From contig NHFT02000006.1 of the NCBI GenBank assembly GCA_002170205.2, positions 98,715 to 161,598 on the forward strand: a stretch of DNA of 62,884 nt, in the 5' to 3' direction. The notes under the pieces are model-generated. The model had not been told where the DNA came from and did not search any database. It worked only from the letters and a program-made list of their open reading frames with translations. Shown here piece by piece: positions 24,598 through 34,989 of the stretch; the stretch's first letter is position 1, and every line of letters starts with the position of its first letter. The position numbers and the translations under genes were made by a program. Origin of the DNA: Candidatus Pelagibacter sp. TMED118 (GTDB lineage: Bacteria; Pseudomonadota; Alphaproteobacteria; Pelagibacterales; Pelagibacteraceae).

Positions 24598-25779
24598 ATG
24601 AAGAATCGTAAAAAAAAAAAGAAAATAAAAAAAATAATAACAAGAAAAACTTTAAAAAGATCAAAGTACAGAAAAACTAAAATAAAAGTTAAATCAAAAA
24701 AAAAATTTAAAAAATCAAGAAACAGAAATTTTAAAATTTTAAAAAAAAAAATAAAAAATAAAAAAATAATCAAAAAAAGCTTTATACTCAATTTCATTAG
24801 ATTTCAAAATAAATTAAAGGATAATTTTTCTATCAAATTTGATTTTAATTTTTTAAAAATAGATCGAGCCATACAGTCATTTTTTCAAAAAATCGATGAT
24901 AAGATTTCAGAATATAAAATATTAAAAGCTGATGAAAACATAAGAATTAAAATAGAAAAAATAGAAAAAGAGAGGCAAGAAAAAGAAAGAATTGAAACTG
25001 AAAAAAAAGTAAATGATGAAAAAATATTAAAAGAAAAAGAAAAGCAATTACAAGATGAAGAAAGGTTAGAAAAAGAAAGAACAAAAGATATAAAGCTGTT
25101 TTTAAGAAAAGAACAAGCGCTATTAAGAAAAGAACAAGCGGAAAAACAAAAAAGATTTTTGCAGGAACTCAAATTAGAAAAGCAGATTGAAAGATTTAGA
25201 ATCAGAGAGATAAAAGAACTTGAAAAACTCGAGAAAACATCTTTAAAAGAACAACGAGAAGACTACTCTGGTGTTCAAGACAGAATAGATAAACTCAAAG
25301 AGAAATATAGATTAATTAGAGATCAGAAAATTAGAGAAAGAGTCGAGGCCTTAGGTGTAAAAACTTTGGAAAGCGATGACAGAGAAACTTTACTTAAAAA
25401 GGAGAGAGAATATTCGATCGAACGACAAAAAATCGAGTTTTCTCTTGAAAGTTTTTATAGAAGTGCTGCGAGCTTAGTTTTTCAATTAAATAAAAGACAT
25501 ATTACCAGAAATATGTCGATGTTTAGATGCATAGATAGACGATTTGAAACTGGAGAGATTTTCATTAAGTGGGATGAATCTAACGATGAAGACTGGTTAA
25601 TACTAATTTATATTAAAGATAATACTCCAGACAAAGGAATTGTGGTGGAGGATAAGACTAACCCTGAAAAGAATTTATCTTATGAATTTAAATCAAGTGA
25701 AATATTTAAAGCCTCAGATACGATGGTCGATTGTCTAACTCAGTTATTATCAAGGGAAAGATCAAAAAATAAAAAATAA
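24598..25779 (+). CDS. Lys-rich coiled-coil protein of unknown function
   Basis: Family not recognised; 393 residues. The ATG at 24598 follows an in-frame TTG at 24577, and ATG is preferred. The first 70 residues are extremely basic (four of the first ten codons sit in an A11 run). A long coiled coil of Glu/Lys/Arg heptads follows (about 100-285), including a tandem FLRKEQA-LLRKEQA. A globular C-terminal domain (about 290-385) has FRCIDRRFETGEIFIKWDESNDEDWLI. It might bind nucleic acid, ribosome or membrane through the basic N-terminus. It is convergent with the ScfR-type gene, 1 bp apart. Confidence 0.7.
   Translation: MKNRKKKKKIKKIITRKTLKRSKYRKTKIKVKSKKKFKKSRNRNFKILKKKIKNKKIIKKSFILNFIRFQNKLKDNFSIKFDFNFLKIDRAIQSFFQKIDDKISEYKILKADENIRIKIEKIEKERQEKERIETEKKVNDEKILKEKEKQLQDEERLEKERTKDIKLFLRKEQALLRKEQAEKQKRFLQELKLEKQIERFRIREIKELEKLEKTSLKEQREDYSGVQDRIDKLKEKYRLIRDQKIRERVEALGVKTLESDDRETLLKKEREYSIERQKIEFSLESFYRSAASLVFQLNKRHITRNMSMFRCIDRRFETGEIFIKWDESNDEDWLILIYIKDNTPDKGIVVEDKTNPEKNLSYEFKSSEIFKASDTMVDCLTQLLSRERSKNKK
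25102..25140 (+). repeat. Tandem 18-mer with 21-bp period
   Basis: The 18-mer TTAAGAAAAGAACAAGCG occurs exactly twice, at 25102-25119 and 25123-25140, giving the repeated LRKEQA peptide in the coiled coil. It is a local in-frame duplication. Confidence 0.85.
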
Positions 25780-25780
25780 T

Positions 25781-27205
25781 TTACTCTGTTACGTAAACTG
25801 ATACGCCTCTATTATTTATATCTACATCAAACTTTTTGTGGAGTGGGGGGAATGCTCTCTGCGAGCAATCAAGTCTATCGCATGTTCTGCAGGACACTCC
25901 AATAGGAATTTCAGTTTTTTTGTCGTTTAAATCTAAATTTTCTGTATAAACAAAATCCTTAGCATATTTAGCCTGGCACCCTAATCCGATTGATAAAATA
26001 CTCTTCTTTTTTCCGTACCTTCCAACCCCTTTTTCAACAGTTCTAGCAATACATACATATTTTTCTCCATTAGACATTTTACTAACTGCGGCCTGTATTA
26101 CACCTGGCCTTGAAAAAGCCGAATAGACATTCCACAGCGGACAAGCACCTCCATATCTAGGAATTTCAATACCTGACAAAGAAAATCTTTTTGAAATATT
26201 CCCAGCTACGTCTACTCTAAGAAAATGGAACGGTATTCCTGGAAGTTTTGGATCTTGAAGACATGTTACTCTGTGCGCTATTTGTTCAAATGTACATGCA
26301 AAAGTATTTTGAAGCAATTCTAAGTCATATTTTTGTTTTTTGCATTCATTATGAAAAAGTTTATATGGCATCAAAATTGCAGCTCCACAGTAATTTAATA
26401 ATGCGACTTTCGTAAGTTTTTTAGATTCCTCAGAGGGGAATTTAAATTCTGACAAATAATTATCTATTTCAATCATTGCTCCTTCTTGTGCTATTTGAGC
26501 TGCTGCATATAACTTTTTAGTTTCAAGAGCAACATAATCACTTAAATGTAATTCTTTCTGGGTTTTAAAATAAATTTTTGAAAACGGTTTTCCCTCCTCA
26601 GGTAATAAATCTTTGACTATCACACCATACTCAGTTTTAAGAAAATTACATAAAGCCATATAGGTTGCCCTATTATTGATTTGAATTCTATTAAATATCT
26701 CATTTGCAAACTTTTCTAATTTTGAAAAATAATTTTTATTTTCTTGAAGAAAGTCTGATACTACCTCTCCAGGAAAAGATGCTTTTCTTCCATCAATTAT
26801 TTTTCCCGAAATATTTTCAACCTTATTAACTATTTCTTGTCCTTTTAATTTATAATTATCCCCCAATTTTATTAATGCCTTTGCGATTTTTGGATTTGTA
26901 TTTATTAAATCATTAACTTCTGGCACCAATATATCCAAATCTTCAAAAAGCTCGTCACTCAATAATTCTGATAAATTATTTGCTAGACTTAAATCAGATT
27001 TGTTTGTTAAGTCAGACAGCTCTATTTTTAGTTCTTCGCATACTCTTAAAAGTAGATCCCCATCAATCTTTCTTTTTCCACTCTCGATTAAATTCAGATA
27101 ACTAGGAGATATTTCCAGTTTTTCTGAAAGTTTATTAGCTTGAATTCCCAATTGTCTTCTAAAAGCCTTTATTTTAGGTCCAATTTTTGTATCAATTTGA
27201 CTCAT
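25781..27205 (-). CDS. ScfR-type transcriptional regulator (XRE HTH + IrrE-like + C-terminal acyl domain)
   Basis: A 474-residue regulator. An XRE helix-turn-helix (about residues 12-65, with PSYLNLIESGKRKI) is followed by a middle domain like ImmA/IrrE (about 180-290). The C-terminal domain is of the short-chain-fatty-acyl regulator type, with a CRTCDRLDCSQRAFPP cysteine motif near 438-453. Relatives (RamB in actinobacteria; PccR and MccR in alphaproteobacteria) control glyoxylate or acyl-CoA genes through TTTGCAAA-like sites. It is divergent from the 54-residue gene and aceA, with an operator-like cluster between, so it probably controls both and itself. Confidence 0.86.
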   Translation of the reverse strand: MSQIDTKIGPKIKAFRRQLGIQANKLSEKLEISPSYLNLIESGKRKIDGDLLLRVCEELKIELSDLTNKSDLSLANNLSELLSDELFEDLDILVPEVNDLINTNPKIAKALIKLGDNYKLKGQEIVNKVENISGKIIDGRKASFPGEVVSDFLQENKNYFSKLEKFANEIFNRIQINNRATYMALCNFLKTEYGVIVKDLLPEEGKPFSKIYFKTQKELHLSDYVALETKKLYAAAQIAQEGAMIEIDNYLSEFKFPSEESKKLTKVALLNYCGAAILMPYKLFHNECKKQKYDLELLQNTFACTFEQIAHRVTCLQDPKLPGIPFHFLRVDVAGNISKRFSLSGIEIPRYGGACPLWNVYSAFSRPGVIQAAVSKMSNGEKYVCIARTVEKGVGRYGKKKSILSIGLGCQAKYAKDFVYTENLDLNDKKTEIPIGVSCRTCDRLDCSQRAFPPLHKKFDVDINNRGVSVYVTE

Positions 27206-27207
27206 AT

Positions 27208-27304
27208 TTTACTAATAGTAAATTTTGTAAATTTAAATTTACAAAAAATTTATTGATTTTACAAGTTTTTTTATTATTTCTATAGATTTTGTAAATTAAG
27301 TAAA
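27208..27304. promoter_or_regulatory. Operator cluster between the ScfR-type regulator and aceA
   Basis: Seven GTAAA/TTTAC half-sites lie in about 100 bp. They include TTTACT-AAT-AGTAAA (27208-27222), a perfect 24-bp palindrome TTTTGTAAATTT with its reverse complement (27223-27246), a lone TTTAC (27258-27262) and two GTAAA (27291-27295 and 27300-27304). The palindrome starts 18 bp before the regulator's ATG. It resembles the TTTGCAAA-type boxes known for this regulator family. The half-sites on the right lie close to the small gene at 27318. Confidence 0.7.
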
Positions 27305-27317
27305 TTATAAGACTTTT

Positions 27318-27482
27318 ATGAACAATGAAAACATAAAAAAAACTCAAGAAATTCAAGTTAAAACTAGCCATGAAGACACTAATGACAAAAGAAACAAATC
27401 AGGTATTTACTTGAGAGATGACCATTGTGATTGGGGTTCTAGCGGTATGAATGAATTTACTAACGAGTATAATTCTAACTAA
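27318..27482 (+). CDS. Small protein of unknown function upstream of aceA
   Basis: A 54-codon open frame with ATG at 27318 and TAA at 27480-27482. The sequence starts MNNENIKKTQEIQVK and ends GMNEFTNEYNSN, with a central DDHCDWGSSG that contains the only Cys and Trp. It is hydrophilic, without signal or membrane segment. It lies downstream of the regulator's operator cluster and 45 bp before aceA, with which it is probably co-transcribed. I do not recognise it. It might be a regulatory peptide or a small partner protein. Confidence 0.6.
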   Translation: MNNENIKKTQEIQVKTSHEDTNDKRNKSGIYLRDDHCDWGSSGMNEFTNEYNSN

Positions 27483-27527
27483 AAACACATACCACTTTCC
27501 TACTAACATTTAAATTGAGGGGTTTAA

Positions 27528-28805
27528 ATGAGCTCAGAGACTAAAGTTTCATACGATTTAAAAAGATTTTCAGGTATCAAAAGAGATTATACTCCAGAGG
27601 AAGTTGAACGTTTAAGAGGTTCAATAAAAATCGAATACTCGATGTGTGAGCAACAGTCCAAAAAATTATGGAATTTACTCAACACAGAACCTTATGTAAA
27701 CACACTTGGTTCATTATCTGGTAACCACTCTGTACAACATGCAAAAGCAGGATTAAAGGCAATATATGTAAGTGGGTGGCAGGTAGCTGCTGATGCAAAT
27801 ACAGCAGGGGAAATGTATCCAGATCAATCGTTGTATCCCTTTGATAGTGCACCGAAACTTGTGGATAGTATAAATAATGCACTTGTAAGAGCAGATCAAA
27901 TTCAACATATGGAAATCCAAGATGGTGAAATGAGCACAAACGATAGAACTGATTATATGCTTCCAATTATTGCAGATGGAGAAGCTGGATTTGGCGGTCC
28001 ATTAAATGTCTTTGAATTAACTAAAAAATTTATAAAAGCTGGTGCTGCAGGAGTACATTTTGAGGACCAGTTAGCAAGTGAAAAAAAATGCGGGCATATG
28101 GGTGGTAAGGTTTTAGTACCCACTGGAACTGCAGTTAGAAATTTAAAAGCTGCAAGACTAGCTGCGGATATAGCAGACGTGCCACTAATTATTTTAGCAA
28201 GAACAGATGCAAATGCTGCGAAACTAATAACTAACGACCATGATGAAAATGACAAAGCATTCTTAACAGGAGAAAGATCGCCTGAAGGATTTTATTATGT
28301 TAAAGCTGGAATAGATCAGGCTATATCAAGAGGTCTTGCCTATGCTCCCTATGCAGACTTGATTTGGTGTGAGACAGCAACTCCAAATTTAGAGGAAGCA
28401 AAAAAATTTGCTGATGCAATTCATTCTAAGTTTCCTGGTAAATTATTAGCTTATAATTGCTCACCATCATTTAATTGGAAAAAACATTTATCAGAAGATG
28501 AAATTGGAACTTTCCAGCGCAAAATTGGTGAAATGGGATATAAGTTTCAATTTATCACTTTAGCCGGATTTCATACACAAAATATTGCAATTTTTGAACT
28601 TGCAGAAAAATATAAAAAAGATGGAATGGCAGCGTATTCTAAAATTCAACAACAAGAATTTGATAGAGAAAAAGACGGCTACACCAGCATTAAACATCAA
28701 AGAGAGGTAGGTACATCTTACTTTGATGCAGTATCAAACACTATAAGTGGTGGAAAAAGTTCTACCACTGCTATGGAAGGTTCTACAGAGTCTGAACAAT
28801 TTTAA
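27528..28805 (+). CDS. aceA: Isocitrate lyase
   Basis: Cuts isocitrate to glyoxylate and succinate, the first step of the glyoxylate shunt. The active-site signature [10 protein letters not shown] is near residue 186 and catalytic Cys188 lies in it; SGWQVAAD and [12 protein letters not shown] are further family blocks. Its 425 aa are typical. TTGAGGGG before the ATG is a fair Shine-Dalgarno. Malate synthase is not in the window. The gene probably follows the small gene at 27318 and is controlled by the divergent ScfR-type regulator. It overlaps djlA tail to tail by 4 bp. Confidence 0.96.
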   Translation: MSSETKVSYDLKRFSGIKRDYTPEEVERLRGSIKIEYSMCEQQSKKLWNLLNTEPYVNTLGSLSGNHSVQHAKAGLKAIYVSGWQVAADANTAGEMYPDQSLYPFDSAPKLVDSINNALVRADQIQHMEIQDGEMSTNDRTDYMLPIIADGEAGFGGPLNVFELTKKFIKAGAAGVHFEDQLASEKKCGHMGGKVLVPTGTAVRNLKAARLAADIADVPLIILARTDANAAKLITNDHDENDKAFLTGERSPEGFYYVKAGIDQAISRGLAYAPYADLIWCETATPNLEEAKKFADAIHSKFPGKLLAYNCSPSFNWKKHLSEDEIGTFQRKIGEMGYKFQFITLAGFHTQNIAIFELAEKYKKDGMAAYSKIQQQEFDREKDGYTSIKHQREVGTSYFDAVSNTISGGKSSTTAMEGSTESEQF

Positions 28806-29527
28806 TTAGATCTTAATTTTTGAATCTGATCCCACGCTGAATTGATTGCTCTCATTGTTTTTTTACTCTCTTCTATAACTTCTTCTGGAACACCTCTACT
28901 TAAAAGTAAATCTGGATGATGCTCTTTTGATAACTTCAAGTATCTCTTTCTAATAGTTTGTAAATCATCATCTGGACTGCTTTCTAATACCATGTAAGGG
29001 TTTAATTTATCAGAAGATTTTCTACTTTCTCTGATACTCTTGAATTGTATTTCACTTAATCCAAAAATATATGCTATTTTTTCAATCATTACAGCTTCCT
29101 CGGAACTTACTTTCCCATCAGACTCCGCGATATAAAATAAGATATTAATGACCTCCTCTAAAACATTTAAATTACCCTTATAAAATTGCGCGATTTGCCG
29201 GGCATAAGGTTCATATCCAGTGCTTTCTTCTTTAGCTCGATTAAATATTTTACCTACCTCATCTAATTCATTTTCTGGGATCTTTAACTTGTCTTTTACT
29301 GCTACTAATTCTTCACGACTTACTTGACCATCTGCTTTACTTAGTTTTGCGGACAAAATAATTAAAGATAAAGCAAATATTTTTTGGCTTTGACCAATCG
29401 CGGAAAAACCAGCTGCAGTTTTTGCTCTTGAGATTTTTCCGCCTAAAATAGACCCCAAAAGCATCCCGAAAGGACCTCCTAAAGAAAGGCCAATCACCCC
29501 GCCAATTAAACTTCCCCAGATAGACAT
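28802..29527 (-). CDS. djlA: DjlA-like membrane J-protein with TerB domain
   Basis: A 241-residue protein: a glycine-zipper membrane segment ([22 protein letters not shown], residues 8-30), a TerB helical domain (about 45-165, with [11 protein letters not shown] and [11 protein letters not shown] as its two repeats) and a C-terminal J-domain with the tripeptide HPD in KEHHPDLLL (about 205). This is DjlA's order; it stimulates DnaK at the inner membrane. It is divergent from a small membrane protein and 4 bp from aceA's end. Confidence 0.88.
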   Translation of the reverse strand: MSIWGSLIGGVIGLSLGGPFGMLLGSILGGKISRAKTAAGFSAIGQSQKIFALSLIILSAKLSKADGQVSREELVAVKDKLKIPENELDEVGKIFNRAKEESTGYEPYARQIAQFYKGNLNVLEEVINILFYIAESDGKVSSEEAVMIEKIAYIFGLSEIQFKSIRESRKSSDKLNPYMVLESSPDDDLQTIRKRYLKLSKEHHPDLLLSRGVPEEVIEESKKTMRAINSAWDQIQKLRSN

Positions 29528-29557
29528 ATTATAATTTTCTAATATAATTTAATAATT

Positions 29558-29854
29558 ATGACTACTACTATTTTTGTATTAATTATTTTATACGGTATTT
29601 ATAGATGGTCAGTTTCATGGATACAATATTACAGTAGGTTGGACGCTAGATTAGGGTCTTCAATTTGGAGATATAGTTATGATTATCATGTAATTGGCAA
29701 AAGAGATGTTACCCTTGAAGATGATAAAAAATTAGTGATGTTAAGAAGGAAAAGAAATAGAGCTGTCACTTTTATGTATTTTGTTTTCTTCTTTGGCTTT
29801 GTAATTTTTATGTCTTTTATAAATCAAATTCTTTTAAGAATAATTGGAATTTAA
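29558..29854 (+). CDS. Small membrane protein of unknown function
   Basis: A 98-residue protein with hydrophobic segments at about 4-22 and 71-92 and a charged middle containing YDYHVIGKRDVTLEDDKKLV. The family is not recognised. It begins 30 bp from the divergent djlA start and converges on the DUF6134-type gene with a 4-bp overlap. Confidence 0.6.
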   Translation: MTTTIFVLIILYGIYRWSVSWIQYYSRLDARLGSSIWRYSYDYHVIGKRDVTLEDDKKLVMLRRKRNRAVTFMYFVFFFGFVIFMSFINQILLRIIGI

Positions 29855-30570
29855 TATTTTTCAATTTTTTTAACGTTATATTCCCAGTAACCCATTTTAT
29901 TATATACAATTTTTAATATAATATTTTCTTCTTTATTATACCATAAGTCAAAATCAAGCTTTTTATTATCTGGAGTGCTTGGGTCTTTTGACTTTAATTT
30001 ATAATGTTCAGTAAAGTATGTTTTGTTATTAACAGTAATATTTTTTTTACCAATTAAATTTACAACTTGCTCTTTTATACTTCCAGATAAAGGACTTATT
30101 TGGCTATCCGCCTGAAGTAGATCGTGGTTCCACCAGTTACCTATCACATTATGCAAATCTGCATTACCTTTATAAGACGAACCAATAATTTTAAATTCCT
30201 TTTTATTTTTGTTTAATTCTAAATTTACAAATTTCCTTTTATCATTTTGAAAAGTCTCTGAATTATAAGAAATAAGATCGTTCTTATTGTATCTCTCAAC
30301 ACTTTTGCTTTTAATTTCAAATATTTTAACTCCCAATAATTTTACCTCAAATTCAGTCTCATTTTTTACCTCCAAAAATTGATCTTTATAACTGAAGTTA
30401 TATTTGCTAAACCCAATTAATTTACCATCTTTTAATATCTCCATCTCTATAGTTTTAAATTTTATATAATCTTGTGGATGAGAATCTGAATTAATAGGGT
30501 AAAAAAATAGTATAAAAAATACGAAAAAAAATTTAATATGTCTATTTATGTAAATAGTATAAGAATTCAT
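29851..30570 (-). CDS. Exported DUF6134-like protein
   Basis: A 239-residue protein from the ATG at 30570; the frame is open to 30681, but the extra part overlaps the divergent gene and lacks a sensible signal. The N-terminus (about 12-26) is a hydrophobic signal sequence. The mature protein is beta-rich with a WWNHDLLQADSQISPLSGSI segment that recalls DUF6134 proteins, which are secreted and of unknown function. It has many Lys/Asn residues and no catalytic motif I can name. Transcribed away from the YczE-type gene. Confidence 0.65.
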   Translation of the reverse strand: MNSYTIYINRHIKFFFVFFILFFYPINSDSHPQDYIKFKTIEMEILKDGKLIGFSKYNFSYKDQFLEVKNETEFEVKLLGVKIFEIKSKSVERYNKNDLISYNSETFQNDKRKFVNLELNKNKKEFKIIGSSYKGNADLHNVIGNWWNHDLLQADSQISPLSGSIKEQVVNLIGKKNITVNNKTYFTEHYKLKSKDPSTPDNKKLDFDLWYNKEENIILKIVYNKMGYWEYNVKKIEKY

Positions 30571-30601
30571 AAAATATAAATCAAAAATATACAGACTTAA
30601 A

Positions 30602-31255
30602 ATGTTTTTAACTATAAAAAATATACCTAAAGTATCATGGAGCTCAAAGGAGCCCTTAAATTTAAAACCTAAACCAAGCACTTTTTTCTTTCTATGCTTT
30701 GGATTAACACTATTTGGAATAGGTGAAGGACTACTTTTAGTATCCTATACAGGAGCTTCGCCTTGGAGTGTTCTAGCTCAAGGAATCTCTAATTATGTAG
30801 ATTTATCAATTGGAACAATAACTTTTTTTATAAGTCTTTTTGTAATTATTTTATGGATTTTTTTAAGTCAAAAGCCAGGAATTGGAACATTCTTAAATGT
30901 AATAATCATTGCAGTAATGATTGACGTTTGTTTAAATAATGTAACTACACCAGAAAGTTTTGAATTAAAAATTTTTCTAGCAATATTTGCAGTTATAATT
31001 ACTGGAATAGGTAGTGGGATTTATCTTATAGCAAATTTAGGACCAGGACCAAGAGATGGGTTAATGACTGGCCTTCAAAAAAAAACTAACTTTCCAATTG
31101 CATTTGTTAGAGCCTTTTTGGAAATATCTGTTGTAACTATAGGATGGTATTTAGGTGGGACGGTAGGAGTTGGAACAATACTTTTTGCCTTTGGAATTGG
31201 TCCCTGTGTAGCTTTTGGATTGTATATTGTGGATAAAATTTCTACTAAAAGGTGA
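30602..31255 (+). CDS. YczE/YitT-type integral membrane protein
   Basis: A 217-residue membrane protein with about five to six helices. It has the YczE-type blocks SYTGASPWSVLAQGIS and ANLGPGPRDGLMTGL. Such proteins are conserved in many bacteria, but their transport or other role is not established. The start (ATG at 30602) is 31 bp from the divergent DUF6134-like gene. No promoter motif is obvious. The gene is followed by a possible structured element. Confidence 0.8.
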   Translation: MFLTIKNIPKVSWSSKEPLNLKPKPSTFFFLCFGLTLFGIGEGLLLVSYTGASPWSVLAQGISNYVDLSIGTITFFISLFVIILWIFLSQKPGIGTFLNVIIIAVMIDVCLNNVTTPESFELKIFLAIFAVIITGIGSGIYLIANLGPGPRDGLMTGLQKKTNFPIAFVRAFLEISVVTIGWYLGGTVGVGTILFAFGIGPCVAFGLYIVDKISTKR

Positions 31256-31322
31256 TAATTACAACCTCTTAATTTTGATATTAAATATTAATGTGGTTAA
31301 TAAAAAAAAGGCTGCATAAATT

Positions 31323-31370
31323 TGTTAGATTAACTTTTCACCCACCGTGAGGGGTCTAACATTAGTTAAC
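31323..31370. other. Candidate pseudoknot/structured element in the typA downstream region
   Basis: Between the converging YczE-type gene and typA are interleaved complements: TGTTAGA (31323-31329) with TCTAACA (31355-31361), and TTAACT (31330-31335) with AGTTAA (31364-31369). These enclose a small stem TCAC/GTGA (31338-31350) and a CCC...GGGG pair. The order b-a-c-c'-b'-a' allows a pseudoknot on either strand. On the typA strand it directly follows the stop, and a U8 run comes at 31302-31309. AT-rich stems of 6-7 bp can occur by chance. Confidence 0.45.
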
Positions 31371-33191
31371 TTAAGATTTAGATTTTTCAAACCTTTTCCT
31401 CTCGTTAGCATCTAGAATTAGTTTCCTTAATCTGCAAGACTTTGGTGTAATTTCCAGGGCTTCATCACTGTTTAAAATACTTAATTGTTCAGCTATTGAC
31501 ATTTTTCTTACCGGTGTAAGCACTACATTCTCATCAGTACCTTGGGTTCTCATATTTGTAAGTTTTTTTCCTTTCATAACATTAATTATTAAATCCCCCG
31601 GTTTTGGAGTTAACCCAACAATCATACCAGCATAAACTGGATCGTTATGTGTTACAAACATCTCACCTCTAGCCTGTAAATTAAATATTGCAAAAGCCAC
31701 TGCTTTCCCTTTATCCATTGAAATTAATGCCCCATTTTTTCTACTATCCATGTCACCTTCAAAGTTTCCATACGAATGGAAAATTCTATTAATAACACCT
31801 GTTCCTTTTGTTAAAGTTAAAAACCTACTTGTATATCCCATTAATCCTCTAGTTGGTGCATGAAAAATTATTCTTTTTTTATTTTTTCCAGTATCTTTTA
31901 AATCAATCAACTTGCCTTTTCTTTTATTCATTGAGTCTATAATTCTAGACGAAAATTCCTCATCAAGATCTAATGTTATCTCTTCAATAGGTTCCTGTTT
32001 TTGGCCTTTATCATTTGTTTTAAATAAAACTTTAGGGGGGCTAACCGTTAGCTCAAATCCCTCTCTCCTCATTTGGGTCAATAAGATTTCAAGCATCAAT
32101 TCTCCTCTTCCACTTATCTCGAAGGAGTCTTTATTGTTATTCTCAGAAAAAGTGACACCAACGTTGTTCTGTGCTTCGGTAATTAATCTCTCTCTTATTT
32201 GAGTACTAGTAAGTTTGCTTCCCTCGGTACCAGCAAGTGGAGAGCTATTTACAGTAATTTGAATTGCCATTGTTGGAGGGTCAATTGGTGTAGCTAGTAT
32301 TGGATCATTTATCTCAAGATCACATATAGTGTCAGCTACATTTGCCTTTTCTAATCCTGCAATAACTACAATGTCACCTGCCTCACCTGTATCTATGGGG
32401 ACTTTCTTAGTTCCCTCATATCTAAAAATTTTTGTAAGTCTTCCCTCATCAACTTTATTCCCTTTTAAATCTATTGCCTTAATATTTTGATTTGACTTTG
32501 CAGTGCCCTGTGAAATTCGCCCAATTAAACTTCTTCCTAAAAAACTATCTGGATAGAGAAGGGTTGATAACATAGCAAATGGTTTTGATTTATCGAACTT
32601 TGGTGGATTTACATGTTTTATTATTAAGTCCATCAATGGATGAAGATTTTTTCTTTCTCCATCTATTTCTTCACATGCCCATCCAGATCTACCACTAGCG
32701 TATAACACAGGAAAATCTAATTGCTCCTCATTTGCCTCTAAGTTAACAAACAAATCAAAAGTTTCATCAAGCACTTCATCTGCTCTTTGATCTGGTTTAT
32801 CCAACTTATTAATTATTACAATTGGTTTCAATCCTTGTTTAAGAGCTTTTGATAATACAAATTTAGTTTGTGGCATTACACCTTCAGCAGAGTCGATTAA
32901 TAACAATGCACCATCAGCCATGCTTAGAACTCTCTCAACTTCAGCGGCAAAATCTCTATGACCTGGTGTATCGATAATATTTATTCTTGAATTTTTCCAA
33001 TTAATAGAGGCAGGCTTCGCAAGGATTGTAATCCCTCTTTCTTTTTCTAATTCGCCTGAATCCATCAATCTTTCATCAACTACTTCATTTTCTCTGAATG
33101 AACCGCTTTGTTTCATTAAACTATCAATTAAAGTAGTTTTACCGTGATCAACGTGAGCGATGATTGTTATATTTCTTATTTCAGAACTCAT
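31371..33191 (-). CDS. typA: Ribosome-associated GTPase TypA/BipA
   Basis: A 606-residue translational GTPase that binds the 70S ribosome under stress or cold and helps 50S assembly. The G motifs are clear: AHVDHGKTT (G1), DTPGHRDF (G3) and INKLDKPDQR (G4). The C-terminal domain with RGLMGYTSRFLTLTKGTG and NMRTQGTDENVVL is specific to BipA. It lies downstream of groESL on the same strand but is separated from it by a strong terminator, so it has its own promoter. Length is normal. Confidence 0.96.
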   Translation of the reverse strand: MSSEIRNITIIAHVDHGKTTLIDSLMKQSGSFRENEVVDERLMDSGELEKERGITILAKPASINWKNSRINIIDTPGHRDFAAEVERVLSMADGALLLIDSAEGVMPQTKFVLSKALKQGLKPIVIINKLDKPDQRADEVLDETFDLFVNLEANEEQLDFPVLYASGRSGWACEEIDGERKNLHPLMDLIIKHVNPPKFDKSKPFAMLSTLLYPDSFLGRSLIGRISQGTAKSNQNIKAIDLKGNKVDEGRLTKIFRYEGTKKVPIDTGEAGDIVVIAGLEKANVADTICDLEINDPILATPIDPPTMAIQITVNSSPLAGTEGSKLTSTQIRERLITEAQNNVGVTFSENNNKDSFEISGRGELMLEILLTQMRREGFELTVSPPKVLFKTNDKGQKQEPIEEITLDLDEEFSSRIIDSMNKRKGKLIDLKDTGKNKKRIIFHAPTRGLMGYTSRFLTLTKGTGVINRIFHSYGNFEGDMDSRKNGALISMDKGKAVAFAIFNLQARGEMFVTHNDPVYAGMIVGLTPKPGDLIINVMKGKKLTNMRTQGTDENVVLTPVRKMSIAEQLSILNSDEALEITPKSCRLRKLILDANERKRFEKSKS

Positions 33192-33254
33192 TACCGCGCC
33201 TTATATATATTTATTTATTTCATACTAGTTTTATCTGATTTTTTTAAAGTAAAA

Positions 33255-33282
33255 AAAAAGGGCAGTAAAAACTGCCCTTTTT
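33255..33282 (-). terminator. Intrinsic terminator of groESL
   Basis: The core stem GGGCAGT/ACTGCCC with loop AAAA (33260-33277) is extended by five A-T pairs to a 12-bp stem at 33255-33282. On the minus strand it ends in a run of nine T. It lies 27 bp after the groEL stop and separates it from typA. Confidence 0.92.
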
Positions 33283-33308
33283 AAATTTTTGTTTGAGATT
33301 AATGGGGA

Positions 33309-34967
<1,659 letters not shown>

Positions 34968-34989
34968 TTAACTTACTCCTTACTTTAAA

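Noticed and set aside
25102..25140. CRISPR-like repeat in the coiled-coil gene
   Set aside because: Only two copies, in frame with a heptad protein and with no spacers; it is a coding duplication.
27206..27527. Glycine riboswitch before aceA
   Set aside because: SAR11 uses glycine riboswitches before other genes, but the aptamer motifs are missing here and the space holds operators and a small gene.
30571..30681. N-terminal extension of the DUF6134-like protein
   Set aside because: It overlaps the divergent YczE-type gene and displaces the signal sequence from the N-terminus.
31256..31370. tRNA or other classical RNA gene in the typA-YczE gap
   Set aside because: No cloverleaf arms or T-loop sequence; only the interleaved stems reported above.
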